Assembly (NCBI GenBank): GCA_002435595.1
Contig: DJBL01000111.1
Coordinates: 1-11,512, forward strand
Length of the DNA: 11,512 nucleotides
DNA from: Stenotrophomonas maltophilia
Lineage (GTDB): Bacteria; Pseudomonadota; Gammaproteobacteria; Xanthomonadales; Xanthomonadaceae
Direction of reading: 5' to 3'
The notes under the pieces were generated by a model, which was given only the letters and a program-made list of their open reading frames with translations, ran no database searches and was not told where the DNA came from. This document shows, one piece after another, positions 7,020-11,512 of this stretch (the first letter of the stretch is position 1; the number at the start of each line of letters is the position of its first letter). A program made the position numbers and the translations under genes.

Positions 7020-7196
7020 CGATGACTCTCCTTGGTCAGCGCATCTGCAATGGCGTTGGGCATGCAGGCCGCACGTGCCTTTCCCCGGCGTGTGCGGCTC
7101 CCGGCCCCCGGAACGCGGGCGGTGACCACAGCCTACCGCCAACGATGGGGGGGATCGCAAGTGTCGGCGCGCACTTTTTCGCCAGGGCAGGGTGAA
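7020..7196 (-). other. Spacer between fliR and the c-di-GMP gene
   Basis: This 177-bp spacer contains the Shine-Dalgarno AAGGAG (about 7027-7032) of the downstream gene. An inverted repeat, GGCGGT (7119-7124) and ACCGCC (7135-7140), lies in its middle and might be an operator or a weak hairpin. No T-run follows, so it is not a convincing terminator. I found no sigma-54 or sigma-28 promoter. The c-di-GMP gene may have its own promoter here or may be read through from fliR. Confidence 0.4.
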
Positions 7197-7988
7197 TCAG
7201 TGGGTCACGCCGTCGGCGGCCTGGAAGGCGGCATCGAACAGGCGCTGCACCGGGGGCCCCATTTCGCCAGCCAAGACAGTCAGCAGGAACAGGCCCAGCA
7301 GCAACGCCACCGGCAGGCCGAGCTGGATCGGGTTCAACGCCGGTGCGGCGCGGGCCAGCACGCCGAAGGCCAGGTTGATCGCCAGCATCGCCACGGTGAG
7401 CGGCAGGGCCAGGCTGAGCGCGCCACGGAACACCTGCAGCGCGAAGGTCGGCGCAGCGCTGAGGAAGGCATCGGTGTCGGGCAGCGCGGTGCCGATCGGC
7501 ACCGCCTTGTAGCTGTCCATCAGCAGCGAAATCAGCGCCAGGTGGCCGTTGCTGGTGAAAAACAGCAGGCCGAACAGCAGGTAGAACCATTGTCCGATCA
7601 CGCCTGAGCTGCCGCCGCGCAGCGGGTCGCTCATCTGTGCGAAGGCCAGGCCGGTACCCTGCGCGACCAGCTCGCCGGCCATCGCGCCGGCCTCGAACAC
7701 CAGGCGCAGCAGGAAGCCGATCGACACCCCGATGGCCAGCTCGCGGGCGATGCTCAACACGGTGGCGGCATCAAAGCCGGTCCATTCCGGCACCGGCGGC
7801 AGCATCGGCGAGAGCGCCACGGCCAACGCGCCGGCCAGCACCACGCGCACCCGCGAGGGCACCGCGCGGGTGCCGATCAACGGCATGGCCATGATCATCG
7901 CGCCGATGCGCAGCATGGTCCACAGGATGGTGCCGATCATGCCGAAGGCCTGCAGGCCGTCGGCAGCCATCTGGGTGGCGGAATCCAT
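7197..7988 (-). CDS. fliR: Flagellar export gate protein FliR
   Basis: FliR is one subunit of the FliP5-Q4-R1 helical core of the flagellar export gate, through which rod, hook and filament proteins cross the inner membrane. The protein has 263 residues, the usual length, and several hydrophobic segments (about 18-36, 48-62, 76-96, 132-158, 188-212, 225-240). The stretches QGTGLAFAQMSDP (110-122) and AINLAFGVLARAAPALNP (203-220) are family hallmarks. It starts 7 bp after the fliQ stop and is the last gene of the fliLMNOPQR run. Position, length and motifs leave little doubt. The flagellar neighbours rule out the virulence homologue SctT. Confidence 0.97.
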   Translation of the reverse strand: MDSATQMAADGLQAFGMIGTILWTMLRIGAMIMAMPLIGTRAVPSRVRVVLAGALAVALSPMLPPVPEWTGFDAATVLSIARELAIGVSIGFLLRLVFEAGAMAGELVAQGTGLAFAQMSDPLRGGSSGVIGQWFYLLFGLLFFTSNGHLALISLLMDSYKAVPIGTALPDTDAFLSAAPTFALQVFRGALSLALPLTVAMLAINLAFGVLARAAPALNPIQLGLPVALLLGLFLLTVLAGEMGPPVQRLFDAAFQAADGVTH

Positions 7989-7995
7989 GGCCGTG

Positions 7996-8265
7996 CTACC
8001 CGATCAGGTGCGGGATGCGCTGGAACAGCAGCGTGGTGTACTCCACCAGCTGGCCGATCAGCAGGCTGCCGAGGGCGAACAGCACGGCGGTGAGCGCGGC
8101 GGCCTTGGCCACGAAGGCGATGGTGGGCTCGTTGAGCTGGGTGGCGGCCTGCACCACGCCCACCACCACGCCCACGATCAGCACGGTCAGCAGCAGCGGG
8201 CCGGCCACCCACAGCACCACGATCAGGCCGCCACGCAGTTCGGTCAACGCAAGTTCGGGGGTCAT
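7996..8265 (-). CDS. fliQ: Flagellar export gate protein FliQ
   Basis: FliQ is the small two-helix subunit of the FliPQR export gate. The chosen ATG at 8265 gives 89 residues, the standard size. Hydrophobic helices span about 13-38 and 51-73. The family segment QAATQLNEPTIAFVAK (39-54) lies between them. The frame is open for 23 codons further upstream into fliP, but those residues do not resemble FliQ. The ATG stands one base after the fliP stop codon, the tight spacing seen throughout this operon. Confidence 0.97.
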   Translation of the reverse strand: MTPELALTELRGGLIVVLWVAGPLLLTVLIVGVVVGVVQAATQLNEPTIAFVAKAAALTAVLFALGSLLIGQLVEYTTLLFQRIPHLIG

Positions 8266-8266
8266 G

Positions 8267-9052
8267 TCACTGCACCGCGTTGAAGCTGGCCGCCAACGTG
8301 CCGACGACCAGCACCCAGCCATCGACCAGGACAAACAGCAGGATCTTGAACGGGGCCGAGACCAGCATCGGCGACAGCATCATCATGCCCATGGACATCA
8401 GCACGCTGGCCACGACCAGGTCGATGATCACGAACGGGATGAAGATCAGGAAGCCGATCTCGAAGGCGGTCTTCAGCTCGCTGGTGACGAACGAGGCCAC
8501 CAGCACCGGGAATGGAATCGCGTCCGGACCGGAATAGGTGCCGTGCCCGGCCATGCCGGCGAAGGTCATCAGGTCGGTCTCGCGGATCTGCGCCAGCATG
8601 AAGGCGCGCAGCGGCGCGGTGGTGAGCGTCCAGGCGGTCTGGAAATCGATCTCGCCGTTGAGATAGGGCGCCATGCCGGTGCCCCAGGCCTTCTGCCACA
8701 CCGGCAGCATCACCATCGCGGTGAGGAACAGGGCCAGGCCCAGCAGCACCTGGTTGGACGGGGTCTGGCCGGTGCCCAGCGCCTGGCGCAGCAGGCCCAG
8801 CACGATGATGATGCGGGTGAAGGCGGTCAGCACCAGCAGCATCGACGGGATCAGGGTGATCGCGGTCATCAGCAGCAGGGTCTGCAGCGGCAGGCTGACG
8901 GCCTGGCCGCCGATCTTGCCAACGTTCACGTCCGGCAGCGACGGCGTGCCGGGCATGCCGGGGGCGGCCATGGCCAGCGCCGGCAGCGCGCACAGCAGCA
9001 GGATCAACAGCAAGGGCAGGTAACGGGTCCAGGAAGCGGTCGGGCCACGCAT
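8267..9052 (-). CDS. fliP: Flagellar export gate protein FliP
   Basis: FliP forms the pentameric pore of the flagellar export gate and is inserted in the inner membrane. The protein has 261 residues. A cleavable signal peptide is evident: hydrophobic residues 11-22 are followed by the likely site AMA-AP near residue 29, as is known for this family. Hallmark segments are LTAFTRIIIVLGLLRQALG (75-93), FVTSELKTAFEIGF and PFKILLFVLVDGW near the end. It starts 2 bp after the fliO stop. All parts are present. Confidence 0.98.
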   Translation of the reverse strand: MRGPTASWTRYLPLLLILLLCALPALAMAAPGMPGTPSLPDVNVGKIGGQAVSLPLQTLLLMTAITLIPSMLLVLTAFTRIIIVLGLLRQALGTGQTPSNQVLLGLALFLTAMVMLPVWQKAWGTGMAPYLNGEIDFQTAWTLTTAPLRAFMLAQIRETDLMTFAGMAGHGTYSGPDAIPFPVLVASFVTSELKTAFEIGFLIFIPFVIIDLVVASVLMSMGMMMLSPMLVSAPFKILLFVLVDGWVLVVGTLAASFNAVQ

Positions 9053-9054
9053 GA

Positions 9055-9456
9055 TCAGGTTTCCTTGCGCAGCCGCTGTTGCAGCAGCTGGGCGAAATTC
9101 GGGAGGTGTTTGAAGTCGGGCAGGCGGGCCGGGGCCGGGGTCGGCAGCGGCTCGGGCAGGTGGTGCAGGGTGTTGATGCCGCCGGCGGTCACGCCCAGCA
9201 GCAGCTGCTCACCGTTGACCTCCACCACCACCACCCGTTCCTTGGCGCCCACGTTGAGGCTGGCCACCACGCGCATGCCTTCGGCCGGGCGGAAACCGCT
9301 GCCGGGCATGCGCTTGAGCAGCCAGCCCAGGCCGATGATCAGGGCCAGCACCGCCAGCAGCGCCAGCACCGCACCGAACATGCTCGGTGCGGCGGCCGCG
9401 TGCTGGCCGACCTTGGCCGCCGGGGCGCCGGCGGCGATGAGCAGCGATGCGATCAA
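9055..9456 (-). CDS. fliO: Flagellar assembly protein FliO
   Basis: FliO is a bitopic membrane protein that helps the FliP pore assemble. The protein has 133 residues. A single membrane segment lies at about 27-47, followed by a cytoplasmic part with RVVASLNVGAKERVVVVEV (62-80), which fits the FliO family. The start codon is TTG (9456-9454), not ATG. It overlaps the fliN stop as TTGA, and a GGAG site sits 6-7 nt upstream, so the start is well placed. The next ATG (residue 26) would remove residues just before the membrane segment. FliO varies in sequence, so identification also leans on its position between fliN and fliP. Confidence 0.93.
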   Translation of the reverse strand: MIASLLIAAGAPAAKVGQHAAAAPSMFGAVLALLAVLALIIGLGWLLKRMPGSGFRPAEGMRVVASLNVGAKERVVVVEVNGEQLLLGVTAGGINTLHHLPEPLPTPAPARLPDFKHLPNFAQLLQQRLRKET

Positions 9457-9791
9457 CGCAGTCTCCGGATCCGTTCGCTGGGGCTGACCACATCGGTCAG
9501 GCGCACGCCGAAGCGATCGTTGATGACCACCACTTCGCCGTGGGCGATCAGGGTGCCGTTGACGAACACGTCCAGCGATTCGCCGGCGCCGCGTTCCAGT
9601 TCCACCACCGAGCCCTGGTTGAGCTGGAGCAGGTTGCGGATCGGCAGGCGGGCACGGCCCACTTCCAGCGACAGCGTCACCGGAACGTCCAGGATCACGT
9701 CGAGGTTCAGTTCCGCACCGCCGCTGGTGTCGTCCGAATGCAGCGTGGTGAACTGCGCCGGTGCCGGTTCGTTGGTTTCGATGTCGTTCAT
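9453..9791 (-). CDS. fliN: Flagellar motor switch protein FliN
   Basis: FliN forms the lower part of the cytoplasmic C-ring, works in switching of rotation and helps export cargo to dock. The chosen ATG gives 112 residues. A variable acidic amino terminus (1-28) precedes the SpoA/SURF1 domain (about 30-108), with the typical blocks LDVILDVPVTLSLEVGR (30-46) and LIAHGEVVVINDRFGVRLTDV (81-101). The frame is open far upstream inside fliM, but that stretch is not FliN-like. The ATG overlaps the fliM stop as ATGA (9788-9791), and its stop overlaps the fliO TTG start. Both point to translational coupling. Confidence 0.97.
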   Translation of the reverse strand: MNDIETNEPAPAQFTTLHSDDTSGGAELNLDVILDVPVTLSLEVGRARLPIRNLLQLNQGSVVELERGAGESLDVFVNGTLIAHGEVVVINDRFGVRLTDVVSPSERIRRLR

Positions 9792-10795
9792 TGCGGGTCT
9801 TCCTGGATAACGGGAACGCGCGGGCGGGTGCCCGGGGGATGGGTGGCGGTGATCTTCACGGCGTTGACGCCGTTGGCGATGCCGAACTGGCCGGTGAACA
9901 CCGGGATGTTCTCCACGCACAGCGGTACCTGGGCGGGCAGTTCGATGGGCAGGATGTCGCCGATCTTCAGGTTGGTCAGTTCGCGCAGGCTCATGCGCTT
10001 GCTGGCGAGCACGCTGGACAGGGTGACTTCGGCGATGTTGAGCTGCTCGCGCAGCATGGTGCCCCAGCTTTCGTCGCGGTCGTTGCGATCGCTCTGGATG
10101 CCGGCGTCGAGCAGCTCGCGGATCGGCTCGAGCATCGAGTAGGGCAGGGTGACGTGGATGTCGCCGCCACCGCCGTCCAGTTCCACGTGCAGGCGGCACA
10201 CCACCACGTACTCGCGCGGCGTCACGATGTTGGCGAAGTGCGGGTTGATCTCCGAGTTGATGTACTCCAGCTCCACGTCCATCACCGGCGCCCAGGCTTC
10301 GCGCAGGTCGGCGAAGGTCTGCTTGAGCAGCAGGTGGATGACGCGCATCTCGGTGGCGGTGAACTCGCGGCCTTCGATGCGGGTGGGGTAGCGCCCGTCG
10401 CCGCCGAAGAAGTTGTCCACGATCGCGAACACCAGCGTCGGCTCGAACACGATCAGCCCGGTGCCGCGCAGCGGCTTGAAGCGGATCAGGTTGAGGTTGG
10501 TGGGCACGTACAGCGAGTGCATGTAGTCGTTGAACTTGATCAGCTCGATGCCGCGCACCGACAGCTCGGCCGAGCGCCGGATCAGGTTGAACAGCCCGAT
10601 CCGCCACAGCCGCGCGAAGCGCTCGTTGACCATTTCCAGGGTCGGCATGCGGCCGCGGATGATGCGGTCCTGGCTGGCGAAGTCGTAATTGCGCGCCTCG
10701 CCGGGGGTGGCAGCGTCCACATCGGTTTCGACCGCACCCGAATCCACGCCGTGCAGCAGTGCATCGATCTCGTCCTGGGAAAGCAGGTCATTCAT
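9788..10795 (-). CDS. fliM: Flagellar motor switch protein FliM
   Basis: FliM is the middle-layer C-ring protein that binds phosphorylated CheY and sets the direction of rotation. The protein has 335 residues. The amino terminus carries LSQDEIDALL (5-14), the CheY-P binding motif. The middle domain includes the GGDG loop (131-134), which contacts FliG. The carboxy-terminal SpoA domain (about 255-320) contacts FliN. An AAGGG stretch 6 nt upstream serves as ribosome site, and the gene starts 9 bp after the fliL stop. No residues of the family core appear to be missing. Confidence 0.98.
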   Translation of the reverse strand: MNDLLSQDEIDALLHGVDSGAVETDVDAATPGEARNYDFASQDRIIRGRMPTLEMVNERFARLWRIGLFNLIRRSAELSVRGIELIKFNDYMHSLYVPTNLNLIRFKPLRGTGLIVFEPTLVFAIVDNFFGGDGRYPTRIEGREFTATEMRVIHLLLKQTFADLREAWAPVMDVELEYINSEINPHFANIVTPREYVVVCRLHVELDGGGGDIHVTLPYSMLEPIRELLDAGIQSDRNDRDESWGTMLREQLNIAEVTLSSVLASKRMSLRELTNLKIGDILPIELPAQVPLCVENIPVFTGQFGIANGVNAVKITATHPPGTRPRVPVIQEDPQ

Positions 10796-10804
10796 GGCAT
10801 GCCC

Positions 10805-11338
10805 TTACTGGGTGACGAAGCTGGTGAACAGCAGTTCGTCGGCGCCCGGCTTGCCGGTCTCGGCCTTGAGCAGCTTCTGCACTTCGGCCAGCGAGTCGGC
10901 CTGCAGGCGCTCCTTGCCGGCGCGGTCGGCGATCTGGTTCGGTTCGACCTGGGAGAACAGCATCAGCAGCTTGGCGCGGATGGCGGGGGCGTGCAGCTTG
11001 ATCGCCTCCAGCGCCACCGGGTCGCGGGTCATCAGCTGCACTTCCACCTGCAGGTAGCGCGGGCCGTCGAAGCTGCTGTTGAGGTTGACCACAAACGGCG
11101 GCTCCAGGCCGAAGTACTGCGCCGGTGCCGGCACGGCCTTGCTGGCGGCCGGCTTGGCCGCGGCAGTGTCGTGCTGGGAGGACGTGGCGAAGTACCACGC
11201 ACCGCCACCGGCGGCGCCGGCGGCCAGCACGGCCACCAGGGCGGTGATCAACAACGGACTACGCGGCTTGGCGGCCTTGTCCTTGTCGGCGGATTTCTTG
11301 GTTTTGTCGGCGGCTGCGGCCACGAGGGGAAGCTCCAT
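10805..11338 (-). CDS. fliL: Flagellar basal-body-associated protein FliL
   Basis: FliL is an inner-membrane protein that surrounds stator units and supports torque under load. As annotated it has 177 residues: a short Lys-rich cytoplasmic segment (12-26), one membrane helix (about 27-50) and a periplasmic FliL domain (about 75-177) with FVVNLN and RYLQVEVQL. The ATG at 11338 has an AGGAAG site 7 nt upstream. The predicted sigma-54 transcription start (near 11348) would fall inside that site, however. The GTG at 11323 (residue 6), with GGAG 9 nt ahead, is therefore a serious alternative start giving 172 residues. It is the first gene of the run here; fliK, the usual upstream neighbour, is not in the window. 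Confidence 0.95.
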   Translation of the reverse strand: MELPLVAAAADKTKKSADKDKAAKPRSPLLITALVAVLAAGAAGGGAWYFATSSQHDTAAAKPAASKAVPAPAQYFGLEPPFVVNLNSSFDGPRYLQVEVQLMTRDPVALEAIKLHAPAIRAKLLMLFSQVEPNQIADRAGKERLQADSLAEVQKLLKAETGKPGADELLFTSFVTQ

Positions 11339-11358
11339 TGGATTGCTTCCTGGCTACA

Positions 11359-11374
11359 TGCAAAGGCCGTGCCT
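11359..11374 (-). promoter_or_regulatory. Predicted sigma-54 promoter of fliLMNOPQR
   Basis: The minus strand reads AGGCACGGCCTTTGCA. It matches TGGCACG-N4-TTGCW at every defined position except the first, with correct GG-N10-GC spacing. It lies about 20 bp upstream of the fliL ATG and directs transcription into the operon. An RpoN/FleQ-type control of fliL is usual in polar flagellates of this group. The predicted start near 11348 leaves a very short leader. Confidence 0.8.
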
Positions 11375-11420
11375 GAATGCCGGGGCAGGCCGGCGTCGGG
11401 TTTCTGGCGCCCGTGCCCCC

Positions 11421-11443
11421 GGTAGCGCCGGCCGTTGGCCGGC
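11421..11443 (+). repeat. GTAG-headed REP palindrome (SMAG-like), copy 1
   Basis: A GGTAG head is followed by GCCGGCC-GTT-GGCCGGC, a perfect 7-bp stem with a 3-nt loop. This fits the SMAG repeats described in Stenotrophomonas maltophilia and similar REPs tied to RAYT transposases. It lies upstream of the fliL promoter. On either strand it could form a stable hairpin. Confidence 0.85.
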
Positions 11444-11466
11444 TTCACGCATAACCATGACCCCCC

Positions 11467-11489
11467 GGTAGCGCCGGCCGTTGGCCGGC
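11467..11489 (+). repeat. GTAG-headed REP palindrome (SMAG-like), copy 2
   Basis: This copy is identical to the first over the 23-bp head and stem and is in the same orientation. It lies 46 bp further on, and the flank CACGCATAACCATGACCCC is also repeated. The window ends in the first bases of what may be a third unit. The tandem arrangement may mark the end of the preceding operon (expected fliK), which lies outside. Confidence 0.85.
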
Positions 11490-11512
11490 CCCACGCATAA
11501 CCATGACCCCCG

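Noticed and set aside
4830..7025. Long plus-strand open frame of 731 codons opposite the c-di-GMP gene
   Set aside because: It is rich in His, Gln, Gly and Val without domain structure, the usual shadow of a GC-rich gene. The minus strand encodes clear MHYT, GGDEF and EAL motifs.
7140..7196. Rho-independent terminator after fliR
   Set aside because: A short GGCG/CGCC pairing exists, but no T-tract follows on the transcribed strand.

Overview
The window is a stretch of polar-flagellum genes from a GC-rich gammaproteobacterium. I read it as Xanthomonadaceae, most likely Stenotrophomonas or a close relative. The reasons are the gene order fliL-M-N-O-P-Q-R then flhB-flhA-flhF, the RpoN-type promoters, and GTAG-headed REP palindromes of the kind called SMAG in Stenotrophomonas maltophilia. 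The genus is an inference. Every gene is on the minus strand, so transcription runs from high to low coordinates.

Right part (11512 to about 7197): two tandem GTAG-headed REP palindromes lie at the window edge. A well-matched sigma-54 promoter (11359-11374) follows, then the compact operon fliL, fliM, fliN, fliO, fliP, fliQ, fliR with spacings from 4-bp overlaps to 9 bp. FliM and FliN are C-ring switch proteins, FliL is the stator-associated membrane protein, and FliO/P/Q/R build the core of the flagellar type III export gate.

Middle (7019-4887): a 710-residue membrane protein with an MHYT sensor followed by GGDEF and EAL domains. All key residues for making and degrading cyclic di-GMP are present. 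It sits between fliR and flhB, which points to a local c-di-GMP input on motility.

Repeat region (about 3766-4906): the only long non-coding stretch. It holds four copies of an element of about 164 bp with perfect 23-bp terminal inverted repeats beginning GGTAGGGTCGC. The copies are separated by spacers built from 43-bp tandem repeats. The last element and its flank supply the stop codon and final codons of the MHYT-GGDEF-EAL gene.

Left part (3747 to 1): a second sigma-54-type promoter (3732-3747) lies just upstream of flhB. It is overlapped by an 8-bp inverted repeat that could hide the flhB start site in read-through RNA. flhB and flhA overlap by ATGA. flhF follows after 154 bp and is cut off after 97 codons.

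Bases 1-16 are not genomic: they match the end of an Illumina paired-end adapter. The window therefore starts at an untrimmed contig end, and its other end lies inside a REP array, so it may be a whole short-read contig.
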